Positions 31,701 through 39,870 of a stretch of 64,000 nt of DNA are shown here, piece after piece (positions within the stretch are counted from its first letter, which is position 1; each line of letters begins with the position of its first letter). The stretch covers positions 930,001 to 994,000 of the forward strand of contig JAWZYV010012252.1 of assembly GCA_038373885.1 (NCBI GenBank). The letters are read 5' to 3'. Position numbers and translations under genes: made by a program. The notes under the pieces are model-generated. The model was not told the DNA's origin. It searched no databases and was given only the letters and a program-made list of their open reading frames with translations. This DNA comes from Cheiracanthium punctorium (lineage: Eukaryota; Arthropoda; Arachnida; Araneae; Cheiracanthiidae).

Positions 31701-34615
31701 TTTTTACTTTTACAAAACTGCTTCTCCAAGCAAATGTATTGCAGACTCTGCAATGTCAAATGCATGAGGTTCACGTACTCTCAGATTGATTTTAACGAAT
31801 ATTTGATTCAATTATTTGTCGATTTAGATTATTTCAAATGAGCTTCCCCAAAATGAAATTATTTTAACCGAACAGTTGTAGATGGTTTGGCTTGTTAATA
31901 CAGCCTGTAGTGCTGCATCCTAGTATCATTAGTAATAATTGTAATATTATTATTATTAACTCCCATTTTTTTCTACCTGACACGGGTCCAAAATTGATAA
32001 CAGTCTCAAGAAAGGAGTTCCTTTGCTCTCTTTTCTCTTAGAATGGAAGCGGAAACACAAAAACAAACAAATAACACATTATGACCACCTTAAAATTGCT
32101 TTGCACCTCTTATTTGCAGTAATGACATTTTTTTTCCATGCAGAATTATTGTATTTAAAGGTTAACAATTTCTACTGTATTTAATTTTTTGGGGGGATCT
32201 TTATATTGGATTTATAAAAAGCAGAATAGGTCTAAGCTCCTTTGTTCAACTTAAAGAAAAGTCCGATCGCGATTATAATGGTCGTATTAAAAAGTAACAA
32301 ACGTAACAAAAATATCACTTTTCTGCACCTCATTCCTTCAAAGTATGAAAGGCAAATATTTTTATTTTGCCTTCAAAAGGGATTACAATTCTGCATAATG
32401 ATGTTTTTCTGGTTTGCAAAGAAAGTTATTTCTCCTTTGGAGAAATGCTTTTACTTTGAAACAACGTGGGTTTGACAAAATCCCTTTCACCCAAAAACTT
32501 CTATTTTAATGTAAATAAAGAGCAGAATGTTGCGATATATCTTCTTGGAATTTTAATGGAGAGACGGGAAAAGGAAATTTTAAGAAATGTGACACATATG
32601 ATGCGGCGGTCGTATATTTTTTGTATTTAAATTTTTATTTTTATCCTTTGTGTCAGATTTGCACTTTTAATAATTCTTACCTAAAATCTTATGAGCCTTA
32701 TTTTTGTATATCTTTCTTCTGTTTCTTATTTCACAGGAGAAAAAAACAATACATGTAAATTCTCCCACCTGTTATCATACTTCAAAAGTTTCTCATTCAG
32801 AGTAATTATTTATATTCTTTTTCCTAGGATTTGTCACTTTTGCTACTGGTTCACATCTCTTTTTGTTTCAAACACTACCACCGCTCTTTTTCAAGATCAG
32901 TGGCGTAGCTAGAGGGGGGGGGAGGAGGAACATCTGTCCCCGGGCAGGGGCGCAAAATTGTATGTAAAACCTTCTCCCTTGCATTTTGGCGAATAGGAGA
33001 GGGAGCAAAATTTTCAGCTGTCCCCGGGCGCTGAAAGCCGTAGCGGGGCCATCGCTAAGCAACGGGCCTGCTTATGAGTTGCCATCGCTAAAAATGAGTT
33101 TATCATTGAGGCCTGTTTTCCCCAGTCACAGTATTCTATTTTATTATTCTAAGTATTATAAATGTTATATTATTTTATTATTTTAAAACAATTTTTTTAT
33201 ACTTTTGTCGTACTAAAGAACTTTAGATGTAGGTAATCATTTTGTGAATCTTGCGCCATTTTCTTTCATGAAAATTTATCCTAAAATTCGAACATTTTGC
33301 TCTGAATGTAAAGGTAAGTGAACGCATATAATGTATTTAGAAATTCTAAAAATATGTATGTAAATCATGTTTAGTGAATAATTACTCATGTGTTATTTAT
33401 AAATAAATTATTTTAATCAGAAATCGTATTACTTGAGTAGTTTTTATTCTTGTAAGTAAGCATGACGTTGTGATACTATTTAGACAATTTAATTTTGCCA
33501 GTTGAAAATGTTATTTATCAGTTATATATGCCTTGATTATGTGATTAAGTCTTACATCTGGTACAGTGCAGAAATACAGTAAATTATAAATTATTGATTT
33601 TTGTCCGTTTATACAGAAACTTCAAATGTAGTTAATATTTTGTACAAGCGTTCTCAATTCCTAAGTTCGATTGAGAAAGCGACAAAAGAATAATATATAC
33701 TACATGAATTGTCTTTATTAAAGAATAATTAATTCAAGGATCGCGCTATAGAGCGATCAAGAAAACACTGAAATGCGCTTTAATACATCATTTGTTAAAG
33801 ATTAATCTTGAATTGTTTAAAATAACGTAGGAAATACGACTACGTTCATGAAATATTCATTATAAAAATGTCTTTCTCATTTTTGTATTTATTTATTTTA
33901 AAGTATATTAAATATCCACTTGTGAAATTAAAATAAGCAATCGTGAATCATGAGAGTAAGCGCTACTTTGTTTTTCCTTCAAATTATATGCATCTATTTT
34001 CTTTATGTAAATATGTATCATAGCAAACAAATTAATCATGAATTCTTACTTGAATTTGTAACACAATTACTACTTAAAACTACATTAAATAACGTTTGAA
34101 AGCACTGGGAAGCTTAAGAAATGCCTGATGTATACGTGAAGACTCGAGCATCCGTAGGCCTCTTTGGATGGCTCATCAAAATACACGCGCAGGCCCGTTA
34201 CTAATTGCGAAGGCCCCGGCCGTAGCTACGCCTCTGTTCAAGATATAATTCACCCATAGACCCAAAGAAAGGATTCCTTGAGGAAAACCTTTCAAAGACA
34301 GTGCTGCGTGTATTCACACCTCGTGAAAACGGAACAAAACTCATAAAAACTAAGTCTGTCACTAATGGGACATCCAGCATGGAAGATCATGAAAAATGGA
34401 ATTACCTCACTGGGGAAAAAAGGCGCTTGCAGTGATACTGACGAAGATATCCAGAAATTTGCGTACATCAGAGAAAAAACTATTCCCCAGTATCTCCAGT
34501 TTCTGCCTTCAGGTACATCTTGTCGCTGGCTGGTTTCAGGAGAATTATTCTGCGTAAAGACTTCAGCCGGAATTCGTTCCTCATCATATTCTCTGCTTTC
34601 GTGGAATTGTGTCAT
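158..34615 (-). CDS. SLC18B1: SLC18B1-type vesicular polyamine transporter, 13 coding exons
   Basis: Splicing the 13 exons listed below gives 1410 coding bases and 469 residues, near the usual size for animal SLC18B1. Family knowledge: this is a proton-coupled major facilitator protein of secretory vesicles that carries spermine and spermidine. Seen in the product: a hydrophilic, probably cytosolic N-terminal tail (about residues 1-40); TM1 followed by LQAPFFPSEAEKKG; a motif-A-like loop between TM2 and TM3 (GKMMSKVSVKY, about 100-110); a TM4 segment with RILEGSGAAAVMTAS; motif-C-like LLIGPAIGGALYQ in TM5; a TM7 start at GFMGYNAATLEPHL-like LLFMGYNAATLEPHL; a loop with LWSRVCGKGLDP; GPAPFIPF in mid C-half; VGALIGPTIGGFLLDHIGY in TM11; and a basic tail (KWLKKRRLSKRS). 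Every junction is GT-AG and phases match throughout. The start codon follows an in-frame TAA in the upstream exon. Related SLC18A monoamine or acetylcholine carriers are less likely from the motifs. Confidence 0.95.
287..3210 (-). other. SLC18B1 intron 13
   Basis: A 2.9-kb intron. Besides the weak transposase relic at 1260-1500, it holds a small AT-rich hairpin near 2805-2845 (arms of about 14 bases around AAAATAATTAC/GTAATTATTTT). I see nothing else supportable. Confidence 0.85.
1255..1505 (+). pseudogene. Possible Tc1/mariner-type transposase N-terminal relic
   Basis: One frame stays open through about 70 codons with residues such as SQLLQRNGLFGQSPTKSKAP and RLPRFVMEDM before a stop. This resembles the end of the DNA-binding domain and linker of Tc1-like transposases (RRLxxxGLxGRxPxxKP). 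The stretch is also GC-richer than the intron around it. There is no catalytic domain and no clear terminal repeats, so the call is weak. Confidence 0.3.
3211..3304 (-). CDS. SLC18B1: SLC18B1 coding exon 13
   Basis: A 94-base exon between TTGTAG|GGCA and TGCTCG|GTAAGT. With exon 12 it completes VGALIGPTIGGFLLDHIGY, then runs NMATVVIFAIELCS. This is the TM11 G-GPT-GGF signature and the start of TM12. Confidence 0.95.
3305..4084 (-). other. SLC18B1 intron 12
   Basis: A 780-base intron. I see no gene, RNA or mobile element in it. Confidence 0.85.
4085..4159 (-). CDS. SLC18B1: SLC18B1 coding exon 12
   Basis: A 75-base exon between TTTTAG|CGAA and GTTGG|GTATGT. It codes ERGLPDNLATYGIVSAFFST then CASV plus two bases. 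It begins TM11, and the GIVSAFFSTC segment matches the family position GLVSxLFSxxxS. Confidence 0.94.
4373..4402 (+). mobile_element. Mariner-type terminal repeat, single end
   Basis: The sequence GAGGGTCGTCCGGAAAGTAA, preceded by TA, is the recognisable terminal inverted repeat of an arthropod mariner-like family (GAGGGTnnTCCGGAAAGTAA). I did not find the opposite end nearby. About 300 bases of moderately GC-rich sequence follow and may belong to the same dead element. Confidence 0.55.
5715..5845. mobile_element. Palindromic mariner-like MITE
   Basis: The left end TTAGGTTGGTGCATAATTAT resembles mariner-class (MADE1/Hsmar-type) ends and is preceded by TA. The two halves are imperfect inverted copies: GGGGGTTTTCGC...TTTCCCCATTCGGCGAA on the left faces TTCGCCAAATGGGGAAA...CATAATTAT on the right. 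There is no coding capacity. Confidence 0.55.
5929..6024 (-). CDS. SLC18B1: SLC18B1 coding exon 11
   Basis: A 96-base exon between TTTTAG|ATCA and CACAGC|GTAAG. It codes SLGSVIGCLILIGLGLSAKI then FASFIGSLRNT plus two bases, covering TM10. Confidence 0.94.
6025..7469 (-). other. SLC18B1 intron 10
   Basis: A 1.4-kb AT-rich intron with a short G-run at 6186-6198. I see no gene or recognisable element. Confidence 0.85.
7470..7561 (-). CDS. SLC18B1: SLC18B1 coding exon 10
   Basis: A 92-base exon between TTTCAG|CTAGAT and TCAAC|GTAAG. It codes LDPLAINLIGYILTCTGIIF then LGPAPFIPFS plus two bases. The LGPAPFIP stretch after TM9 is characteristic of SLC18B1. Confidence 0.95.
7660..7698. repeat. (AT)n microsatellite
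   Basis: About 20 uninterrupted AT dinucleotides, embedded in a longer TA-rich stretch from 7620. Confidence 0.95.
7845..8485 (+). mobile_element. tRNA-derived SINE interrupted by a piggyBac MITE
   Basis: The 5' part GGTGGTGTAGTGGTTTAA is an A-box-like tRNA head. The part after the insertion carries a B-box-like GGGTGCGAATCCC near 8330, followed by a SINE body to about 8480. Removing the inserted 7867-8300 element and one TTAA rejoins the head to the body. Exact ends and target duplications were not resolved. Confidence 0.55.
7867..8300. mobile_element. piggyBac-like MITE with TTAA target duplication
   Basis: The ends are CCCTTTGAGGCGC and GCGCGTTAAAGGG, flanked on both sides by TTAA (7863-7866 and 8301-8304), the diagnostic piggyBac target duplication. 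It is 434 bases long with no transposase. It contains a 42-base internal inverted repeat (7890-7931 against 8025-8066) with one mismatch. Confidence 0.85.
9059..9157 (-). CDS. SLC18B1: SLC18B1 coding exon 9
   Basis: A 99-base phase-0 exon between TTGCAG|TTTAAA and AAAGGA|GTAAG. It codes FKLQPVALGAVFIITGGLYA then VTTPLWSRVCGKG, covering TM8 and the basic loop before TM9. Confidence 0.95.
9379..9521 (-). CDS. SLC18B1: SLC18B1 coding exon 8
   Basis: A 143-base exon between TTTTTAG|AGGAC and CGCCAG|GTCAGT. It codes EDTGRHEGSISMYKFLADIG, then TM7 and ends GYNAATLEPHLRQ. The NAATLEPHL stretch corresponds to the DPTLSPHL-like TM7 region of the family. The longer open frame around it (9331-9654) reads through the intron and is not the true exon limit. 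Confidence 0.95.
10725..10775 (+). pseudogene. Inverted fragment of a DDE transposase gene
   Basis: About 45 bases (core TCGTTTGCGGCCTTATGC-like) match, on the opposite strand, the segment at 11375-11425 that codes IDMSRLRPYALV in the adjacent transposase relic. It is therefore a piece of a second copy in inverted orientation, about 600 bases away. Confidence 0.7.
10901..11437 (-). pseudogene. Mariner/Tc1-superfamily DDE transposase, truncated
   Basis: A 178-residue open frame carries the C-terminal half of the DDE domain. Its features are GIIGPFF, WFMQDGARPHRTS (second catalytic Asp) and MAWPPYSPDLTPCDFFLWGY (third catalytic Asp in PCDFF), then LKDLVYRQTPQR. About 47 residues separate the two Asp residues, longer than the 34 of classic mariner and Tc1. 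The N-terminal DNA-binding half and the first Asp are missing. Upstream the frame breaks into a short (TA)n tract at 11467, so it cannot make active transposase. Confidence 0.85.
12361..12440. repeat. 80-base imperfect hairpin
   Basis: Outer arms AATGCAAACG (12361-12370) and CGTTTGCATT (12431-12440) enclose inner arms ATCTGATCAAAAA and TTTTTGATCAGAT around a small loop at about 12385-12391. It could be a relic MITE, and the length also suits a pre-miRNA. There is no evidence of expression. Confidence 0.5.
15072..16600 (+). mobile_element. Tc3-like element with IR/DR ends
   Basis: A 20-base motif (GGAAATTGATTTATGAAAT) occurs twice at the left end (15079-15097 and 15261-15279) and twice inverted at the right end (16407-16426 and 16578-16597). 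This is the inverted-repeat/direct-repeat layout known from several Tc1-type elements. The left end begins CAGTGGTGG at 15072. No clear TA duplication is seen and the exact right tip is eroded. Confidence 0.75.
15408..16243 (+). pseudogene. Tc3-like transposase, broken
   Basis: The N-terminal frame (15408-15713) holds the helix-turn-helix region (LSEIQRGKIDAFL, RSIGVMCNYKRDP). After frame breaks, the stretch LSDEKKFNLDGPD around 15830 carries the first catalytic Asp. The frame at 16043-16243 carries IFIQDNARIHAS (second Asp) and NTDLNLMENAW (Glu). The last two are separated by 34 residues, the DD34E spacing. Stops and shifts between 15710 and 16040 make it inactive. Confidence 0.85.
17206..17290 (-). 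CDS. SLC18B1: SLC18B1 coding exon 7
   Basis: An 85-base exon between ATTAG|CTTGG and AAATAG|GTACG. It codes LGGFMLPFAVNGGCLFVGYF then LWHFLPKI plus one base, covering TM6 and the start of the central loop. Confidence 0.93.
17980..19535 (-). mobile_element. Jockey/I-type LINE remnant, 5'-truncated
   Basis: On the minus strand the order is: reverse-transcriptase C-terminus (19248-19532, FTYLGVVFDNELTWKLHI, LKRLAGFVWG); RNase H (about 18350-18800, GAGIFSSIFSFYVPVGKQKS, FDGEVMAIYVALRQL); the conserved tail (18071-18313, FRLAMGHDCLAAHLYRIG followed by PNCTLCG and HLLVC); and an A-run at 17981-17989 that marks the 3' end. The palm motif of the reverse transcriptase and ORF1 are absent and several frames are broken. 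This is a typical dead non-LTR copy. The RNase H places it in the Jockey/I group, but I cannot name the clade. Confidence 0.85.
20933..21004. repeat. 72-base near-perfect hairpin
   Basis: The arms are 20933-20964 and 20972-21004, with about 4 mismatches in 32 pairs and a loop of about 7 bases. The innermost pairing is TACAACATATTTTGAT. It is compatible with a tiny MITE or a pre-miRNA-like fold. Confidence 0.7.
21309..21377 (-). CDS. SLC18B1: SLC18B1 coding exon 6
   Basis: A 69-base phase-0 exon between TTTCAG|TCT and TATCAG|GTAAG. It codes SIVETAFGFGLLIGPAIGGA and LYQ, the TM5 motif C of antiporter-type major facilitators. It is only 109 bases from exon 5, the shortest intron of the gene. 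Confidence 0.95.
21487..21634 (-). CDS. SLC18B1: SLC18B1 coding exon 5
   Basis: A 148-base exon between TTTTAG|GTTG and ACATTT|GTAAG. It codes LLEYFPAGNVFIYTAF, then RILEGSGAAAVMTAS and SPENIATTF. The arginine-containing RILEGSGAAA segment is the TM4 signature of SLC18-type carriers. Confidence 0.95.
22492..22864. mobile_element. Foldback element with arms of about 125 bases
   Basis: The left half (from ACTTTTAAACGTAGGAGCTT) and the right half (ending GCTTCTACTTTTAAAT) are inverted copies. Both contain AAATAAAAATTTATTC and AAAACTAAGAAAACTTTTGA in mirror order. There is no coding content. Target duplications were not resolved. Confidence 0.75.
22872..22915. repeat. Short hairpin beside the foldback element
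   Basis: The arms TTTTTAGTTGCAAATAAAAC and GTTTTATTTGTAACTAAAAA pair with one mismatch around a 4-base loop. Confidence 0.7.
22980..23052 (-). pseudogene. tRNA-Glu(CTC)-like pseudogene or SINE head
   Basis: The minus strand reads TTGGTCTAGTGGTTAGGATA (tRNA-Glu D-arm and A box), an anticodon arm CTGG-GTCTCGC-CCAG with anticodon CTC, and GGTTCGA of the T loop. The 3' half of the T stem and the acceptor pairing are lost, so it is not a working tRNA. Confidence 0.6.
24780..24853 (-). CDS. SLC18B1: SLC18B1 coding exon 4
   Basis: A 74-base exon between TGTAG|ATG and TTTGG|GTAAG. It codes MSKVSVKYILIFGALLAG and onward to CLF plus two bases, which cover the TM2-TM3 loop (motif-A-like, basic) and TM3. 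Confidence 0.94.
26696..27075 (+). mobile_element. SINE copy, plus orientation, with internal insertion
   Basis: It shares with the 27300-27685 element the blocks AAGTGAAGCAGCA, CTGGTGCACGTAAAATC, AACGATACCTCTGG, GGAAGCCGCTCC and GTTGCCAG in the same order. An AT-rich insert of about 50 bases near 26862-26905 separates the halves. The far 3' tail differs. Confidence 0.7.
27300..27685 (-). mobile_element. Near-full-length SINE with 12-base target duplication
   Basis: It is flanked by a perfect direct repeat GTGATATGATGT (27288-27299 and 27686-27697). Read on the minus strand it begins with CCCGCAGTGGACTAGG-like sequence and ends in a (CAA)n tail (plus-strand GTTGTTGTTG at 27300). This is the target duplication and simple 3' tail of LINE-mobilised insertion. 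Length is about 386 bases with no coding potential. Confidence 0.85.
28054..28149 (-). CDS. SLC18B1: SLC18B1 coding exon 3
   Basis: A 96-base exon, phase 0 at both ends, bounded by TTTTAG|GCC and ATG|GTTTGT. It codes 32 residues beginning AEKKGASPTQYGFVFGIYE and ending VVFGKM, which cover the first vesicle-lumen loop and TM2. Confidence 0.94.
29215..29530 (+). pseudogene. DDE transposase relic, same broad family as 10.9 kb
   Basis: Frame-shifted pieces are readable. GIIGNQAFGPY lies near 29236, WFQQDGAPVHYVQEIRKT with the second catalytic Asp at about 29350-29407, and PPRSPDLS at about 29458-29480. The last block should be followed by the third acidic residue but is corrupted. Stops and shifts abound. 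Confidence 0.75.
30294..30495 (+). mobile_element. SINE copy, 3'-truncated
   Basis: The 5' half of the 27.3-kb SINE family is present: CCCGCAGTGGTCTAG, AACTCCGTTCCCGTAAGAAC, AAGTGAAGCAGCATC, AGCTGGTGCACGTAAAATCC and AACGATACCTCTGG. It stops soon after, without the body and (CAA)n tail. Confidence 0.75.
30746..30840 (+). promoter_or_regulatory. Orphan heat-shock-type core promoter
   Basis: It has a perfect three-unit heat-shock element GAATCTTCGAGAA (30746-30758), a second partial one TTCTTCTAGAA (30764-30774), a TATA box TATAAATA (30799-30806) and an arthropod-type initiator TCAGTG with A+1 at 30831, 32 bases after the TATA start. The following 250 bases look like a 5' UTR, but I see no coding region. 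It may be the LTR of a retrotransposon or a copied Hsp promoter. Confidence 0.5.
32898..34236. mobile_element. Non-autonomous hAT-type element with 8-base target duplication
   Basis: The terminal repeats are CAGTGGCGTAGCTAGAGG on the left and, read inward from the right, CAGAGGCGTAGCTACGG. The flanks are a perfect duplication TTCAAGAT (32890-32897 and 34237-34244), the 8-base signature of hAT insertion. The interior of 1.3 kb is AT-rich without a transposase frame. The right tip lies about 170 bases from the exon 2 donor. Confidence 0.88.
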
Positions 34616-34640
34616 CCTGAAGTCTGATTATAATATCCTG
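34406..34640 (-). CDS. SLC18B1: SLC18B1 exon 2: short 5' UTR and first coding exon
   Basis: The acceptor is TTCTTCTCACAG|CAGG, with an alternative 3-base-shifted NAGNAG site. It is followed by 25 untranslated bases containing an in-frame TAA, then the ATG at 34615. The exon codes residues 1-70: a polar tail with MTQFHESREYDEER, then TM1 (YWGIVFSLMYANFW) and APFFPSE. The donor is GAG|GTAATT. The ending APFFPSE joins in phase 0 to AEKKGASP of the next exon, a junction typical of SLC18 proteins. Confidence 0.93.
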
Positions 34641-37600
34641 CTGTGAGAAGAAAGTTTTTATCGGAGGTAAGTGAAAGCAATTATCATTTTTCTAAGTGAT
34701 ACAAAAAGAGCAGGAAAAGAAAAAATACCTCTTACACATTCACATCACATATTAAAGAGCTCACTCTATCTTCAATATCCAGTTCTGACGCACGCCTGTA
34801 ACTTTATTTCATTCCCTGTCGGCCTTATCTAGCTATTTAACAAGGTTATTTCTGTACTGACCATGACCTATTACAAGTAAAAGATGGGCATGTTACTTTT
34901 TCTTAGTCTGAGAATTTTTTAATGAAAATTAGTTTTTTAAGACTTTCTAGATTTTTTTATGCAGCCGCTAACGGTTACCGTTGAGTAAAATAAAAACTGT
35001 ACTCAACGATTACGAGTTATTGTTAATTACGAAAATTACGGATTTCCGCCAACTAAACTCAGTAATGAGACATGTATAAGTTACTTTTATGCTACATTTA
35101 TAAGTCAAATACCTAACCCAATGCCTTAAACGTATGCAGGTACAACTAAATGAGTTAAATATATTTCTATTAGGCTATTTTAAAATACGTTATATATTCA
35201 TATTCTCTTTTTACAAATTTCTCAAAAAAACGATTAGCAAATTAAATTCAACAATTTTTTGAGCTAAATAGAAAACTAATCACTTTATTATATTGTCTAT
35301 GGGGGCACAAAACAAAGTTTATTCAAAATATTTTTAAGTATTAATGTGTAACCTTTTTTCTTGCAGCATCTGAAATTAAATGACAATTAGAGACTTTACT
35401 ATAATACCTCATTTTATTACGTGTAAGTGTGCTAAAACATTTTTGTAAATACAGCATTTTTGCATAAATAAAGCCACATTTTTTATTGACTAGCATTTCA
35501 TGTGCTAATTTTCTATAAGTAAATAGCAAAAAGATATAAATTTTTCCAATGCTTTGTAATTTGATTTCAAATAAAGGCTGTAGGGTTCTTCATTGATAAA
35601 ATTTTAAATGATAAAATTGTATGATAAAAATGTTATGGTAAAATGTTATACTTTTGAAATAGATGATAATATTAATTTATCCATTTATGCTGTATAAGAC
35701 TATCATCCTCTGAGGATTTGTTAGCAGAAACATTTTTTTAAGGTCATATGGCAGTAGTAAGCCAGTGTTAGCCAAATACTGCCTAGTTCTTCTACAGTTA
35801 AAAAAAGTTGAATTTCTCAAAATTGTAACAAAATTCGAAAAAATATTTACACAGTATTTAAAATATATTGATTGCAAATGTTTTTAATACTAAACCGTTG
35901 AAGTCTAAAATTAAACCAATCGTGTCAATACGATATTTATCTCAAATGCATATTATTTTATAATATTAAGCCGACGTTGGACTTACCTCATGTTAAATAC
36001 TTGCGTAAATTGTACTGTGTTTAAGCAAACTTGATCAAAGAGTATCTGCCTACGGAGGGGTGCCTTGGTGAAGAACTTTTCAGGGATTCTAAAGCATATT
36101 TACGTTACATCTGGAGAAAATCGCCCAAAACTCCAGACCGTTAGATAGATAGCCATACGGTATGCCAAAACCCTAGACCTTCACACTTCAGCCATCTACC
36201 ATATTCAGTGAATTATCCAATCGGCCATGGTGGCGCTTAAATATTGGCTCGAAATATTGCACCCATGCTTGAAATATATCAACTAAATATTCGTTCGCAA
36301 TATTGCGCGTGTGTACGACTGACATTTTCAAAATAGTTATCCAATACTGATTACAGTTTTTTGAAGACAGCAAATATTTCTACATTCTCAAAAAATACTT
36401 TTTTTTTCTAAAAATAAGTAAATAAATAAATTCGTTACGAGCATTCTTTCCTTGTTTGCTTCTCGTACATTTTGAAGCACTTAGGGAACGAAAATAACAC
36501 CCCCATCCTTGAAACAAACTTGATCAATGCTTTGCCCTTCCCCCACTACAGGTACGGAATTAACTCTGCATACGGAATGAAAAGAACTTTGAAGTAAAAA
36601 GCATTTTCATAGGGATTTTTTTTTGTCAGTTTAAAATCATGTTCACTGCAGTATTTTTACATCCTAATATATTTTTAATATTTACTTAGTATTTGGTACA
36701 CAGGAGATATTTACGATGTTGATTCTGATCGTATTCTTTTCTATCGAATGCGGTATTTTTGATGTTCAGTAACCAATGAATCAAACTCTGATGTAAAATT
36801 TTACCACATTTTTTCTTTTTAAACCAGGAATGTATTCCCAAGAATAGATGCCTAACATGATATTAAACGTCGATAAAATGTGAAAAACTGTAAAAAGGGG
36901 GGCGAATTAAATAGATTTTAGAGGGAATTAGTTCACATCCCTAAGGAATTCAGTACACGGGATTCACAAGAAATGGTAACATGCTTTAATTCTTTATCCA
37001 CTAGAGATAAGCGGGCAGCGTAAATTGATAAAATATTCAAAATAAGATAGGGTAAAAAATTTCATTAAGAAAAACATTTTGTTAAATTTTAAAAAGGTGA
37101 CACTTTCTTAATTTTTATACGACCCCATACAAAAAAAAAAAACCCCAGTTAGTACAGTGCCATACAGTTAGTACAGTTTCACCATACACTAATGAGGCCA
37201 TGCATAAAATTTCAGCCTTCATTTCAAATTTCAGCCTTCAAACTTTTCATAGATATAGCTAAACAATGATGGTCATGGACTATACATTAATTTGAACGTA
37301 AATTCTTAATGGTAGAGTGCAAAAAGATTTGCTTTCGTAATTTCTGTACTATCCCTGAAACGCTTTCACCCTACGTGATTTTATCCCTTCCAGAGCGACT
37401 GAAAAGTTGTTTAACTCAGCATATGTTTAGCTTCATATCTCTGACACATTTTAGGATATGCTTCTCAAACTTTGGCCATCACCTCGTTATTCTATGGAAT
37501 ACATTTTACTAGCATATAATATTTTTACGGGGATTATAATTAAATTTTTAAAATGTAACTTCTTGAAAATTAACCAGAGGAAATCTTTCTCAATGTAGCC

Positions 37601-38223
37601 TTTTTTCCTACTTTATTTTGAACATTCTTTTTAAATTTACATTGCCCACGAGTTTCCCATGATTTTTAATCATAAAAACAAAATAAAAGGAAATGTTTTA
37701 ACTGGTTGTATAGCTGAGTAAAATCAGCGAGCGAATTGGAGAACATTTAGACCATCTTCAATTAGTGAGCGAATGTGCACATGCGAGAAATTCTAGATAG
37801 TGGTTATGCGTCGTTCTAATGCTATTGCTCGCAGTGATTAGTTCGGTTATAGTATTTTTAATCGCAGTCTGGAAGCAAAATAGTTTAAAAATTTAGACAG
37901 TAAAAGACAGATACCTAAAAATCACAGTATCTGTGGATACAAATTGGAAAACAACTCCACTTTTCCTGATCTTCGTTCATAAGCGTTTGTGAAGCTATGT
38001 AAGAATTCAGTTAATAATAACTCATCAGCTTTGACGTAAAATTATTTTGTAATTTCAACGAATAAACTTGAGAGCTCTTGTGTGGAAAACACAGTTAATA
38101 AAATATCCTTTTCCCATTCAAGTTCTTAAATGTGGGAGCAAGTTTAGGAAAATTAGGAAACTTTAAGTGAAATTTCCCCCAGTTTACTTTTTATTGTTTA
38201 TAAACTAGCGTTTTATTCACGCA

Positions 38224-38483
38224 AAATAAAATAATTGGAACTTTGTAAAATAACACACATAAAACGTTATTATCAAACTGTAGACGTGTTTAGATCGAAA
38301 ACATTTCGATCCTCTTCAAGAGCAGCAGAAGTCCAAACTCAGACTGCGACCGAGGACCCAAAAAAAGTAAACAGAAAAGAAAAGTGAAGAACTCGAACAA
38401 GAGCTTTCTTTCGATGAAAACAGCGCACAGTTATATAAGTACTTTTTATGTGTGTTATTTTACAAAGTTTTAATTATTTTAGC
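38224..38483. mobile_element. MITE with terminal inverted repeats of about 40 bases
   Basis: The left arm ACTTTGTAAAATAACACACA (inside 38224-38264) recurs inverted at 38447-38483, with about 180 bases between. There is no coding content and the superfamily is not evident. Confidence 0.7.
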
Positions 38484-39587
38484 TTACACTAAAAAAAAAC
38501 ACAGTGTTTTTTTAGTGTTTTCTGTTATTTTTAATGACGTAGTCGCAAAAGAACTAGATTCTTCTGCAATAAAGATCACGCTCAGTAAAACGTTAGTGCT
38601 ACAATAAATTCAAATTCCGCTAATTATTCCAACTATCATCATTTGCTCAGTTCTAAAATGATCATGTTTGAACCCAATCGGCAAAGTAATTTGGCTTATT
38701 TGGAGATACTCAACATCAGCCTTAATGCTTCCATTAAACGAATTTAAACACAATACACATTCTAATGCTACTGAAAATCAGTACTTTAAAATAGAAATTA
38801 AGCTCCTAAAGTCTGCATCTAAAGTTGTAAATTTAATCTCTCGAATGTTAAACTAAATTCGTACACGTTTGCCGATGAATATCAAGAGCGTAATTACAGA
38901 AACTTCATTAGAGACTCGTTAGTTTTCCTGGGGAAGTTTTGTTATATTAGCAATGTGTATGAACATCACGTATTACAGTTAAATCCATTTTAATAAATTA
39001 AACATTTATAAATTTCCTCTTGGTGGCAATCTGAAAATTGCGTATAACCTTCGCATTTGTTTGTGGTGGAACTGCGCAAGGATATCTGAAAATTTTCAGG
39101 TATTTTCCTGTATTTAATTTAATAGATAGACAGGGTCCTTGTTAAAGGGGGGGGGGAGCTTCCCCCTCCCAACACTGGAAAATTCTGTTAAACTTGGCAA
39201 AATAGATACCTTGCTGGCAAACTTAGATATCTAGTTGCCAAACTTTATAAAAAACTTTTAACGAAAACTATAATTTTCTTTCTATTTCTGGTACACTTGG
39301 CAAAATGACCCAAACCCAGTTGGCAAAAGTAAGAATTTGGTGATATATTTGATTAAAAAAAAACAATAGGTTGGTAAAAACCGACATTTGACTTGCTTAT
39401 TTATCGCCATCTGTCCCCCCGCCCCCCCGAAAGAAAGTCTTATCAATGGCCTTGTAAACAAATGCTTCAAAATAACTTATAAATCATAAATACAATTCAG
39501 ACGTTATTGTAGACAATGAAACAAGCATCAAATCGAAAATTTTCAGGGGTCAGACTAAAATTTCAAATTACTATTAATCTGGCGATA

Positions 39588-39870
39588 TACCGCCCCAGTG
39601 GCATAGCGCATGGCGCTCAGAACTGGGAGATGAAAGGTGCCTGTTTCGAAACCAGTGTGTCCGCCGACCTAACCGTTCGGAGTCTTCCGCGATTTCCTCC
39701 GAAACTTAGCGTAAATATGGTTAGGACCCCTTAGAAAGACCTCCCACCCATCGGCCTAGAGCCCACGCATTGCTAATCGGCCGTAATCCCGCAAACAATC
39801 TGGCGGTATGGCTGTCGTTTTGCAATCATAGCAAATACCTGGACCAGATAAAATCTTGTAATATCTTAAA
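39588..39870 (+). mobile_element. tRNA-derived SINE
   Basis: An A box (TGGCATAGCGCATGG, from 39599) and a B box (GTTTCGAAACC, 39643-39653) stand at tRNA spacing in a GC-rich stretch, followed by an unrelated body of about 200 bases. It is a different family from the 27-kb SINE. Confidence 0.65.

Larger units (their letters stand above)
28150..34405 (-). other. SLC18B1 intron 2
   Basis: A 6.3-kb intron holding, from left to right: a transposase relic, a TTA-rich tract near 29690-29740, a truncated SINE, an orphan promoter-like module and the hAT-type element. 28150-29200 and 31250-32890 show nothing I can name. Confidence 0.85.

Noticed and set aside
34365..34646. 93-codon plus-strand frame ending beside a strong plus-strand donor GGAG|GTAAGT
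   Set aside because: It is the antisense shadow of SLC18B1 exon 2, and the product has no family features.
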